From contig VFLF01000864.1 of the NCBI GenBank assembly GCA_009885185.1, forward strand, positions 1 to 5,517: DNA of 5,517 nucleotides, in the 5' to 3' direction. Of this stretch, positions 1-5,517 are shown in pieces; position 1 is the stretch's first letter, and every line of letters starts with the position of its first letter. The position numbers were made by a program, and so were the translations under genes. The stretch is from Nitrosomonadales bacterium (GTDB taxonomy: Bacteria > Pseudomonadota > Gammaproteobacteria > Burkholderiales > SG8-41). Below the pieces are notes generated by a model that worked only from the letters and a program-made list of their open reading frames with translations, made no database searches and was not told the DNA's origin.

Positions 1-590
1 ACGATGAAACTGGCTTCTTCGCCGTGCAGATATTCTTCGATCACTACCCGGTGCCCTGCGTCGCCCAGCGTGTTGTCTGAAAGCATGGCATCTACGGCGG
101 CATGCGCCTCTTCAGCGGCCATAGCTACAACCACACCTTTCCCTGCGGCAAGACCATCGGCTTTCACCACGATCGGCGCGCCTTGTTGATCAATGTAAGC
201 ATGCGCTCTAGCTGCATCGGTAAAGGTAGCAAATGCTGCCGTAGGAAGACGATGCCGCGCCATGAACTGCTTGGCAAAATCCTTCGAGCTTTCGAGTTGG
301 GCTGCCGCACGCGTGGGCCCGAAAATTTTTAAATTGGCTGCGCGAAAAGCGTCCACAACTCCCGCTGCCAACGGCGCTTCGGGACCGACTACCGTCAAGC
401 CAATGCTTTCACGCCGGGCAAACTCCAACAGCGTGCTAATGGTGGTAATGGGCACGTTAGTTACACCCTCTTCCGTCGCCGTACCCCCATTGCCGGGCGC
501 AACGAAGACCTGCGTGACTTTGGGCGATTGCGCCAACTTCCAAGCCAGTGCGTGTTCACGTCCTCCGGAACCAATGATTAGAATTTTCAT
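1..590 (-). CDS. purD: Phosphoribosylamine–glycine ligase (GAR synthetase), N-terminal part
   Basis: PurD joins glycine to 5-phosphoribosylamine using ATP, giving glycinamide ribonucleotide in the second step of cytoplasmic de novo purine synthesis. The first 196 residues are visible; the rest lies beyond the left edge (family length is about 430). Reading the minus strand gives MKILIIGSGGREHALAW at the start, the N-domain motif APGNGGT at 31-37, VGPEAPL at 68-74, KIFGPTRAAAQLE at 88-100, and the ATP-grasp segments KADGLAAGKGV at 143-153 and VIEEYLHGEEASF at 183-195. All match the GARS N domain followed by the start of the ATP-grasp domain. The ATG is fixed by an in-frame TAA two codons upstream and by alignment to the family. 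There is no clear Shine-Dalgarno sequence, but the leader is AT-rich. It lies 62 bases after the small secreted-protein gene and may share its transcript. Identity is near certain. Confidence 0.97.
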   Translation of the reverse strand, partial: MKILIIGSGGREHALAWKLAQSPKVTQVFVAPGNGGTATEEGVTNVPITTISTLLEFARRESIGLTVVGPEAPLAAGVVDAFRAANLKIFGPTRAAAQLESSKDFAKQFMARHRLPTAAFATFTDAARAHAYIDQQGAPIVVKADGLAAGKGVVVAMAAEEAHAAVDAMLSDNTLGDAGHRVVIEEYLHGEEASFI

Positions 591-652
591 AATTTAGTTA
601 AACGCGGCAATCATAGCGATGCATTTCATTGCCTGGGTTTTTGGCTTGGTAA
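591..652. other. Short spacer between the accessory module and purD
   Basis: Between the TGA of the small secreted protein and the ATG of purD there is no hairpin followed by a T-run, so a terminator is not visible. I also see no convincing promoter. The last bases before purD are AT-rich and lack a Shine-Dalgarno motif. Read-through transcription from upstream into purD is the simplest reading. Confidence 0.5.
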
Positions 653-1090
653 TCATTGGAATGGTCTGAATTTACATCGAGGACAATACAAAATAATCCT
701 CTCTTCATCGTTAATGCTCAGCGACCCCACTCTCAATTGGCTCAAACTCCAATGTCCAAATCGTCCGTCGCTGAAAAAAACTTCTCCGCTGGCAAAACAC
801 GGAGACCAATCTAATGTGTGGTGTACGTCGTTCTCATTTGTTGTCTTTGCATTGGCAAAATAGCGGCGTACCTGCGCTTTTTTGATGAAAAAGCTTGCAC
901 AAGCAACCGAACTATCCTTATCGGCTGGTGACTTTGCAGCATTTTCCTGGATGGTTATCTTGATTATTTTTGGAAGCTTAAGCGGGCACAGTTGCGGCTC
1001 GAACTCCGTTCCCTTTGTGCATTGATCGGTTGCAAACGAGGTTGTCGATATTGCAAACAGGCACACGGCGAAAAACAAGCGGTTTACCAT
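653..1090 (-). CDS. Small Sec-exported cysteine-rich protein; candidate immunity protein of the adjacent amidase
   Basis: I do not recognise a named family for this 145-residue protein. The N-terminus looks like a Sec signal peptide: MVNR, then a hydrophobic stretch (LFFAVCLFAI), then a probable signal peptidase I site after SFA at residue 20. The mature protein would have six cysteines (24, 35, 64, 98, 136, 139), an even number that would allow disulfides in the periplasm. Its core carries a VRRYF element at 74-78, LDWSPC at 93-98 and a final CPRC pair, with no transmembrane helix after the signal and no enzyme motif. The ATG overlaps the stop of the amidase frame by 7 bases (ATGGTAA), suggesting translational coupling. 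A GAGG lies about 13 bases upstream, rather far for a good ribosome binding site. An intact exported protein coupled to a cell-wall amidase fits an immunity or inhibitor protein. That role is inferred from context only; that it is a real gene is likely. Confidence 0.75.
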   Translation of the reverse strand: MVNRLFFAVCLFAISTTSFATDQCTKGTEFEPQLCPLKLPKIIKITIQENAAKSPADKDSSVACASFFIKKAQVRRYFANAKTTNENDVHHTLDWSPCFASGEVFFSDGRFGHWSLSQLRVGSLSINDEERIILYCPRCKFRPFQ

Positions 1091-1688
1091 TTAGCTGTAT
1101 TTGCCTCGGTTGGGTTTTTCCTGGAAATATCCGTATGTCTAAATATCTCACTCATTGGAACTTTCAATGTCACAGTCAATTCAGAAATAAGCCACTTCAG
1201 GGATGCATTTTGGGCATCCGTTACGGCCTGATAGATTTTTTTTGAGTCAGGCACGCTATTGCCGCGAGGTAACGCTTCACCCACTAACTCTATACCAATG
1301 CTGTCTTGATTAGATGGAAATCGATCTGGTACCTGTTTCTTCATTTCGCGCTGGTTTTCTTTACCTGGATTGAAGCGCCGCAACATATTTAATTCGACCG
1401 GCGTACAACGTTTCTCCAAAAGACAACGTGCTTTTAATCTTCCTGTGTGCCACGTTTGTTTATAAAGGGAAGCAGTTTGATAGATTGTTCCGTCCCTATC
1501 TATAAGGAAGTGGCACCGGTGGCAGATGGCTTTTTATAGCTATCGAGTGCCGATTGCGACGTAGCTCCTCCTGTTTGATGGACAATGATGCCATGAACAA
1601 TTTTCATGCCATCGCGTTCAATGTTGGAGCTTCGTGAACGGCTGATCCGAGCATCGATGGCCACTCCATTTACATCAATCAATAACAT
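1084..1688 (-). pseudogene. N-acetylmuramoyl-L-alanine amidase (Amidase_2/PGRP-like), broken by a one-base frameshift
   Basis: Enzymes of this family cut the bond between N-acetylmuramic acid and L-alanine in peptidoglycan. The gene is in two frames. The first encodes 62 residues ending ...SATGATSL at a TAG (1500-1502). Shifting frame near 1512 restores SATGA|HFLIDRDGTIYQ and continues to TAA at 1084, giving about 201 residues. Joined features: IIVHQT with likely zinc ligand His37; the Amidase_2 core HFLIDRDGTIYQ at 60-71; TWHTG at 79-83; DSIGIELVG at 129-137; and EIFRHTDI with likely second ligand His185. There is no signal peptide or membrane segment. The start is set by a good AAGGA motif 6 bases before the ATG. 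A missing C (GCCAC for GCCCAC) explains the break, as a true mutation or a sequencing error. The gene lies 122 bases after purH and overlaps the exported-protein gene. Without a Sec signal it could be a secretion-system effector, a phage-type lysin or a cytoplasmic recycling enzyme. Confidence 0.85.
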
Positions 1689-1810
1689 AAAGTTTCCTTT
1701 TCAAGTGTAAATTCTGAATTTCTTGCCTTACATAATCCTCTATCTTCCAATGATGTACGGCCAGCCCGCATAAGGCGCAGACGTCATCCCCGACCCCGGA
1801 TTATTCAGGC
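1689..1810 (-). other. Spacer between purH and the amidase module
   Basis: This 122-base gap changes from GC-rich next to purH to AT-rich next to the amidase start. I see no reading frame, no stem followed by a T-run, and no pair of -35 and -10 boxes I would defend. The C-rich motif (plus strand ATCCCCGACCCCGGAT, 1787-1802) has only a 4-base inverted match and is not a convincing hairpin. The composition change inside the gap is a plausible left boundary for an inserted module. Confidence 0.45.
1695..1699 (-). promoter_or_regulatory. Strong ribosome binding site of the amidase gene
   Basis: The minus strand reads AAGGA, followed by six bases (AACTTT) and the ATG at 1688. This decides the amidase start over the internal ATG at residue 28, which has no such motif. 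It contrasts with dusB, purH and purD, where no clear Shine-Dalgarno sequence is visible. Confidence 0.7.
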
Positions 1811-3370
1811 TTAATGTTTGAAATGCCGGACACCGGTAAACACCATTGCTAAACCCTGTTCGTTCGCCGCAGCGATCACCTCATCATCACGCATCGAGCC
1901 GCCGGGCTGGATCACCGCGGTGATGCCAGATTGCGCCGCTTGGTCGATGCCGTCGCGGAACGGGAAAAATGCATCGCTCGCCATCACCGACCCCGCCACC
2001 AGCAGCCCCGCCTGCTCGGCCTTGATCGCCGCGATACGCGCCGAATTGATACGCGACATCTGACCCGCGCCGACGCCGACCGTCATGCGATCCCGGGCGT
2101 ACACGATGGCGTTGGACTTGACGAATTTAGCGACGCGCCAGGCAAACAGTAGATCGTCCATTTCTTTGGGCGTCGGCGCACGTGTGGTGGCGACGGTGGT
2201 GGTATCGAGTAGCTGGATATCTGCCTCCTGTACCAGCAAGCCGCCAGCGACACGTTTCATATCCCACTGGGCCACTGGCCCGGTCCACCCACCACACTGC
2301 AGCAGACGCACGTTCTTCTTCGCGGCCACTGCGACGATCGCCTCCGGACTAACCTCGGGCGCGATAATGACTTCGACAAATTGACGATCGACAATCGCTT
2401 GCGCTGTCGCACCATCCAATCGTCCGTTAAACGCAATGATGCCGCCAAAGGCTGACTCTGGGTCGGTCTGGTAAGCGCGATTATATGCATCGAGCAAATT
2501 TTCACCGTAGGCCACACCACATGGGTTGGCGTGCTTGACGATCACGCACGCGGGCGCCACCTCGAACTGCTTGACGCATTCCAGTGCGGCATCGGTATCT
2601 GCAATGTTGTTGTACGACAGTTCTTTGCCCTGCAACTGGCGCGCGCGGGCAATGGTGCCGACAGGCGCAGCGTGCTCGACATAGAACGCCCTCTGTTGAT
2701 GCGGGTTTTCGCCGTATCGGCAGATTTGCGCGCGCTCAAATTGCAACGTTAGGCGCTCGGGGAACGTGTCCTTACCGCCGGTGTCGTTTATAGCGGTTAG
2801 GTAATTGCTTATGTGGCCGTCGTATTGCGCGGTATGGGTAAAGGCTTTTTTTGCCAGATTGAATCGCGTGGCGTCAGTCAGCGCGCCGTCGTGGATTTTC
2901 ATTTCGGAGATAAGTGCTGCGTAGTCCGCCGGGTCGGTCACGATGGCGACGTGCTGATAGTTCTTGGCCGACGAACGGACCATCGCCGGGCCACCGATGT
3001 CAATGTTCTCGATCGCTTCGTCGAGCGTATGCGGCCCGGACACAGTAGCGACAAACGGATACAAGTTCACGCACACCAAATCTATATAGGACATGCCATG
3101 CTCGCCCATGGTGGCGACATGCTCCGGCAGATCACGACGCGCAAGAATACCTGCATGGACTTTGGGGTGGAGGGTTTTTACGCGGCCATCGAGCATTTCT
3201 GGAAAGCCGGTGAAATCGGCGATATCGATCACCGGCAAGCCCGCGTCGCGAATCGCTTTGGCCGTCCCCCCTGTGGACAGGAGTTCACCCCCCATTTCGA
3301 CCAGCGAGCGAGCAAAATCGAGCAGGCCGGACTTGTCCGACACGCTCAGCAGGGCGCGTTGAATTTTCAT
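1811..3370 (-). CDS. purH: Bifunctional AICAR formyltransferase / IMP cyclohydrolase
   Basis: PurH performs the last two steps of de novo IMP synthesis: transfer of a formyl group from 10-formyltetrahydrofolate to AICAR, then ring closure to IMP. The 519-residue protein is full length for the family. The N-terminal MGS-like cyclohydrolase domain shows [10 protein letters not shown] (6-15), [11 protein letters not shown] (30-40) and [12 protein letters not shown] (65-76). The C-terminal transformylase domain shows RYGENPHQ (218-225), the catalytic KHANPCG (279-285, Lys279-His280), SAFGG (306-310), VKSNAIVYA near 417-425 and PFRDGID with QPGGSMRD near the end. The ATG is 14 bases after the fis stop, with no clear Shine-Dalgarno sequence. 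It probably depends on coupling to fis or on an unstructured leader. It is transcribed with dusB and fis, and purD lies further down the same strand. Both domains look intact. Confidence 0.98.
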   Translation of the reverse strand: MKIQRALLSVSDKSGLLDFARSLVEMGGELLSTGGTAKAIRDAGLPVIDIADFTGFPEMLDGRVKTLHPKVHAGILARRDLPEHVATMGEHGMSYIDLVCVNLYPFVATVSGPHTLDEAIENIDIGGPAMVRSSAKNYQHVAIVTDPADYAALISEMKIHDGALTDATRFNLAKKAFTHTAQYDGHISNYLTAINDTGGKDTFPERLTLQFERAQICRYGENPHQQRAFYVEHAAPVGTIARARQLQGKELSYNNIADTDAALECVKQFEVAPACVIVKHANPCGVAYGENLLDAYNRAYQTDPESAFGGIIAFNGRLDGATAQAIVDRQFVEVIIAPEVSPEAIVAVAAKKNVRLLQCGGWTGPVAQWDMKRVAGGLLVQEADIQLLDTTTVATTRAPTPKEMDDLLFAWRVAKFVKSNAIVYARDRMTVGVGAGQMSRINSARIAAIKAEQAGLLVAGSVMASDAFFPFRDGIDQAAQSGITAVIQPGGSMRDDEVIAAANEQGLAMVFTGVRHFKH

Positions 3371-3384
3371 GGATAAAGCACAAT

Positions 3385-3669
3385 TTAATCCGCGAGACCG
3401 TGCTCGCGCAATTTCTTGCGCAGCGTGTTGCGGTTGATGCCGAGGAGTTCCGCCGCGCGGGTCTGATTGCCCTGCGCGTGGTACATGACCACCTCGAGCA
3501 AAGGCTTCTCGACGCAGGTCACGACCATGCTGTAGATCCCCGAAGGCTTCTCGCCATCGAGATCCTTGAAGTACTGCTTCATCATCTTGCGCACGGTGAG
3601 CGACAGTTCGTTCTCGCGCTCGGCGGCTTCCGCCCTGGCGGCGGTCCGGGCTTGGGTTCTAGGCTGCAA
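3385..3669 (-). CDS. fis: Fis family DNA-binding nucleoid protein, probable TTG start
   Basis: Fis is a small homodimeric protein that bends DNA and affects rRNA transcription, recombination and chromosome structure. From the TTG start chosen here it has 94 residues. The core [18 protein letters not shown] (26-43) and [17 protein letters not shown] (53-69) match the Fis dimerisation helices. The C-terminal helix-turn-helix covers about 66-90 and includes [18 protein letters not shown]. The start is uncertain. The ATG at 3585 would cut off [10 protein letters not shown], which resembles the N-terminus of homologues; the ATG at 3753 would overlap dusB by 95 bases. The TTG at 3669 has GAGG six bases upstream and overlaps the dusB stop by 11 bases, as expected for coupled genes; a GTG at 3594 is another option. 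The dusB–fis–purH order is strong support. Family identity is nearly certain; the exact start is not. Confidence 0.9.
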   Translation of the reverse strand: MQPRTQARTAARAEAAERENELSLTVRKMMKQYFKDLDGEKPSGIYSMVVTCVEKPLLEVVMYHAQGNQTRAAELLGINRNTLRKKLREHGLAD

Positions 3670-4672
3670 GGGCCACCTCTTCGATGTATTCGAGGCGCTC
3701 GGAGCGCGCGGAGAGGCCGTCGAAGAAGAGGCGGACGGCTTCGAGCTGTTCATCCGAGGTCTGGAGCTGGTTCATGCGCGCTCGGAAAAGCGCGGAATTC
3801 TTGAGCCCCCGGGTGTACCAGGCGATGTGCTTGCGCGCCACGCGCGAGCCGCGCTCCATGCCGTAGAAGGCATAGAGGTCGTCCAGGTGGCCGAGGAGGA
3901 CTTCGCGGATCTCGGCGACTTCGGGGTGGGCGAGCTTCTCGCCCGTCTTCAGGTAATGGTCGATCTCGCGGAAGATCCACGGGCGGCCCTGCGCGGCGCG
4001 ACCGATCATCACGGCGTCCGCCCCGGTGTACTCGAGGACGTGCTTCGCCTTCTCCGGGGAGTCGATGTCGCCGTTGGCCATCACGGGGATGCCCACGGCC
4101 GCCTTCACGTCCCGGATGGTGTCGTACTCCGCGTCGCCCGTGTACATGCAGGCGCGCGTGCGCCCGTGCAGGGCGATGGCGGCGATGCCGCAGTCCTCGG
4201 CGATGCGCGCGATCGCGAGGGCGTTGCGGCTTTCCTTGCTCCAGCCGGTGCGGAACTTGAGCGTGACCGGGACGTCCACGGCCGCGACCACCGCCTCGAC
4301 GATGCGCCGGACCAGCGGCTCGTCCTTCAGCAGCGCCGAGCCCGCCGCCACGTTGCAGATCTTCTTGGCCGGGCAGCCCATGTTGATGTCGATGATCTGG
4401 GCGCCCTTGTCGACGTTGTACCTCGCGGCCTCGGCCATCATCGCGGGGTCGGACCCGGCGATCTGGATGACCTTCGGCTCGACCTCGCCCTCGTGGTTCC
4501 CCCGGCGGATGGTCTTCTCGCTTCCCCAGAGCAGGGAGTTGGAGGCGACCATCTCGGAGACGGCCATCCCCGCGCCCATCCTCTTGCAGAGGCTGCGGAA
4601 AGGACGGTCCGTCACGCCCGCCATGGGCGCGACGACGAGGTTGTTCCTGAGGGAGATGGTCCCGATCTTCAC
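3659..4672 (-). CDS. dusB: tRNA-dihydrouridine synthase B
   Basis: DusB is an FMN flavoenzyme that uses NADPH to reduce a uridine in the D-loop of tRNA to dihydrouridine in the cytoplasm. The 337-residue protein matches the family length (E. coli DusB is about 321). The TIM-barrel motifs appear in order: APMAGVTD (15-22, FMN binding), VSEM near 38, QIAGSDP (70-76), INMGCPAKK (96-104) with catalytic Cys100, KFRTGW (139-144), HGRTR (169-173), ANGDI (199-203) and the phosphate-binding IGRAAQGRPW (223-232). The helical tRNA-binding C-terminus follows, with ARKHIAWY as in DusB. The start is GTG, giving MKIGTISLRNNL, which aligns with the usual DusB N-terminus. The leader lacks a clear Shine-Dalgarno sequence. 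It is the first gene of the dusB–fis–purH cluster. The DusB subgroup is supported by its neighbour fis. Confidence 0.97.
   Translation of the reverse strand: MKIGTISLRNNLVVAPMAGVTDRPFRSLCKRMGAGMAVSEMVASNSLLWGSEKTIRRGNHEGEVEPKVIQIAGSDPAMMAEAARYNVDKGAQIIDINMGCPAKKICNVAAGSALLKDEPLVRRIVEAVVAAVDVPVTLKFRTGWSKESRNALAIARIAEDCGIAAIALHGRTRACMYTGDAEYDTIRDVKAAVGIPVMANGDIDSPEKAKHVLEYTGADAVMIGRAAQGRPWIFREIDHYLKTGEKLAHPEVAEIREVLLGHLDDLYAFYGMERGSRVARKHIAWYTRGLKNSALFRARMNQLQTSDEQLEAVRLFFDGLSARSERLEYIEEVALAA
3674..3679 (-). promoter_or_regulatory. Shine-Dalgarno-like site supporting the TTG start of fis
   Basis: The minus strand reads GAGGTG four bases before a TTG codon in the fis frame (GAGG is six bases away). 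It lies within the last codons of dusB. It is the best initiation signal near the conserved start of the Fis domain and is why the TTG at 3669 was preferred to the ATG pair at 3580-3585. Confidence 0.45.
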
Positions 4673-4712
4673 GGCGTTTGTAGTCGGTCTGGGAGCCGCG
4701 GAAAAGGCGCTT

Positions 4713-4720
4713 ATTTTATA
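4713..4720 (-). promoter_or_regulatory. Possible -10 element of the dusB–fis–purH promoter
   Basis: The minus strand reads TATAAAAT about 40 bases before the dusB GTG, preceded by CTGCG, in an otherwise GC-rich region. It resembles a sigma-70 -10 box. The 17-base-spaced -35 position is TTTCTC, a poor match, so activation by a regulator or a weak promoter would be needed. The position gives a short leader of about 30 bases. Confidence 0.35.
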
Positions 4721-4838
4721 CGCAGCCCCATCCGGGCGAGAAACTTTTTTGATGTTGCGTTGCCGCCAGGCGACGCGTTCTGCGCCAAGTCAAGCGCGGG
4801 CCGATTGCATCGCGCGAACAAGAAGCATGCCACCGCGC

Positions 4839-4861
4839 CGCACGCATTGTTAAGGCGTGCG
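4839..4861. repeat. Perfect 7-bp inverted repeat, possible weak terminator of the hydantoinase gene
   Basis: The plus strand reads CGCACGC, a 9-base loop (ATTGTTAAG), then GCGTGCG. It sits about 55 bases after the stop of the hydantoinase gene. No T-run follows on either strand, so it is not a typical intrinsic terminator. It could be a Rho-associated hairpin, a protein site, or chance in GC-rich DNA. Confidence 0.3.
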
Positions 4862-4914
4862 AGCGATGCACTAACGCACCAGCCCTCGCGGCACCGGGGC
4901 GGCGCATCGACGCA

Positions 4915-5514
4915 CTAGGTCTCGCGCCCGAAGCCGCCGCCGCCGGGCGTATCGATGACGAAGACGTCGTTCACGCCGACTTGGGTCTCGTCGGCGAAGC
5001 CCAGGTCGGTGCGCGAGCCATCGGCGCGCTCGACCCAGTTGCGGCCGACGTCGCCGGGCGAGCCTCCGGCCATGCCGTACGGCGGCACGCGACGGTGCCC
5101 GGCGAGGATCGCGGCCATCATGGGCTCGAGGAAGCGGATGCGCCGCGTGGCGCCGTTGCCGCCATGCCATTGGCCGCGCCCGCCGCTGCCGGCCCGTATC
5201 GAGTGGGCATCCACTCTCACGGGATAGCGCCATTCGAGGACTTCGGGGTCGGTGAGGCGCGAGTTGGTCATGTGCGCCTGCACCGTATCGGTGCCGTGGA
5301 AGCCGGGCCCGGCGCCGGTACCGCCGGAGATCGTCTCGTAGTACTGGTAGGTGTCGTTGCCGAAGGTGAAGTTGTTCATGGTGCCGTAGGAGGCGGCCAT
5401 GACGCCCAGCGCTCCGTAGAGCGCGTCCGTGATGCACTGCGAGGTCTCGACGTTTCCTGCCACCGTCGCGGCGGGAGAGCGCGGGTTGAGCATCGAGCCT
5501 TCGGGAATGATCAC
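4915..5514 (-). CDS. Hydantoinase B/oxoprolinase family protein, C-terminal part
   Basis: Proteins of this family (HyuB, C-terminal half of 5-oxoprolinase, related carboxylase subunits) act on cyclic amides such as hydantoins or 5-oxoproline, usually with a HyuA-type ATPase partner, in the cytoplasm. The visible 199 residues contain PEGSMLNPRSPAA, GNVETSQ (20-26), YYETISGGTGAG (58-69), HMTNSRLTD (81-89), SGGRGQWHGGNG (110-121), PYGMAGG (145-151) and the closing TPGGGGFG (189-196). These are hallmark motifs of the Hydantoinase_B domain. HyuB is usually over 500 residues, so more than half lies beyond the right edge; whether it is fused to a HyuA domain cannot be seen. The leftmost visible codon is a GTG that is internal to the family alignment, not a real start. 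The three bases before it read TAG in frame, either an edge error or a nonsense mutation. The substrate cannot be inferred. Confidence 0.92.
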   Translation of the reverse strand: MIIPEGSMLNPRSPAATVAGNVETSQCITDALYGALGVMAASYGTMNNFTFGNDTYQYYETISGGTGAGPGFHGTDTVQAHMTNSRLTDPEVLEWRYPVRVDAHSIRAGSGGRGQWHGGNGATRRIRFLEPMMAAILAGHRRVPPYGMAGGSPGDVGRNWVERADGSRTDLGFADETQVGVNDVFVIDTPGGGGFGRET

Positions 5515-5517
5515 CTA

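Larger units (their letters stand above)
4673..4914. other. Spacer between the hydantoinase gene and dusB
   Basis: No coding region is supported in these 242 bases; open frames here are by-products of high GC. It holds the likely dusB promoter region near its dusB end, a 7-base-pair hairpin near the hydantoinase end, and an A-run on the minus strand (4745-4750). The gap and the change of function suggest that the hydantoinase gene and the dusB cluster are separate transcription units. Confidence 0.5.

Noticed and set aside
1091..1200. Internal promoter for the exported-protein gene (TTGAAA with TATTTA on the minus strand)
   Set aside because: The -10 candidate matches only three of six consensus positions. 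In AT-rich coding DNA such a pair is expected by chance.
1787..1802. C-rich motif after purH as a terminator or dispersed repeat
   Set aside because: Only four bases pair at its ends, no T-run follows, and there is no second copy in the window.
2813..3376. 187-residue plus-strand open frame opposite purH
   Set aside because: It mirrors the conserved cyclohydrolase domain of purH on the other strand and has no family pattern or initiation signal.
4788..4793. TTGACT on the minus strand as a -35 box for dusB
   Set aside because: Seventeen bases downstream the sequence is CCTGGC, not a -10 box, and the TATAAAAT element is far too distant to pair with it.
4026..4853. 275-residue plus-strand open frame opposite dusB
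   Set aside because: It is antisense to the dusB active-site region, and its Ser/Ala/Arg-rich composition is typical of shadow frames.
3566..4918. 450-residue plus-strand open frame opposite dusB and fis
   Set aside because: It is antisense to two clearly conserved genes, is rich in Arg, Ala, Gly, Asp and His as expected from the reverse of GC-rich codons, and shows no recognisable motif.
4871..5437. 188-residue minus-strand frame overlapping the hydantoinase gene
   Set aside because: It is extremely rich in Arg and His and is out of frame with the strongly conserved Hydantoinase_B motifs.

Overview
The window looks like a stretch of a betaproteobacterial chromosome. The evidence is the gene order dusB–fis–purH with purD further down, the close match of each protein to proteobacterial family patterns, and moderate to high GC. 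All supported genes lie on the minus strand, so transcription runs from the high coordinates to the low ones. No RNA gene, CRISPR array, insertion sequence or integrase was seen.

In transcription order: (1) the C-terminal 199 residues of a hydantoinase B/oxoprolinase-type protein, cut by the right edge (4915-5514). (2) A 242-base spacer with a possible dusB promoter and a small hairpin. (3) dusB, a tRNA-dihydrouridine synthase with a GTG start. (4) fis, a small nucleoid DNA-binding protein; its start is not a clear ATG and it probably overlaps the end of dusB. (5) purH, complete, starting 14 bases after fis. (6) A two-gene accessory module at 653-1688: a peptidoglycan amidase gene broken by a one-base frameshift, then an intact gene for a small protein with a signal peptide, overlapping it by 7 bases. 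(7) The first 196 residues of purD, cut by the left edge.

PurH catalyses the last two steps of IMP synthesis and PurD the second step, so the two purine genes belong together functionally. dusB–fis–purH is a familiar conserved cluster. The amidase module sits between the two pur genes, has visibly lower GC, and has a strong ribosome binding site where its neighbours have weak ones. It looks acquired.

The most interesting reading is that this module is a remnant of an antibacterial amidase effector and its periplasmic immunity protein (type VI secretion style). The toxin-like gene has no signal peptide and is disrupted. The immunity-like gene has a signal peptide and is intact. This is inferred from gene architecture; no secretion gene is present in the window.
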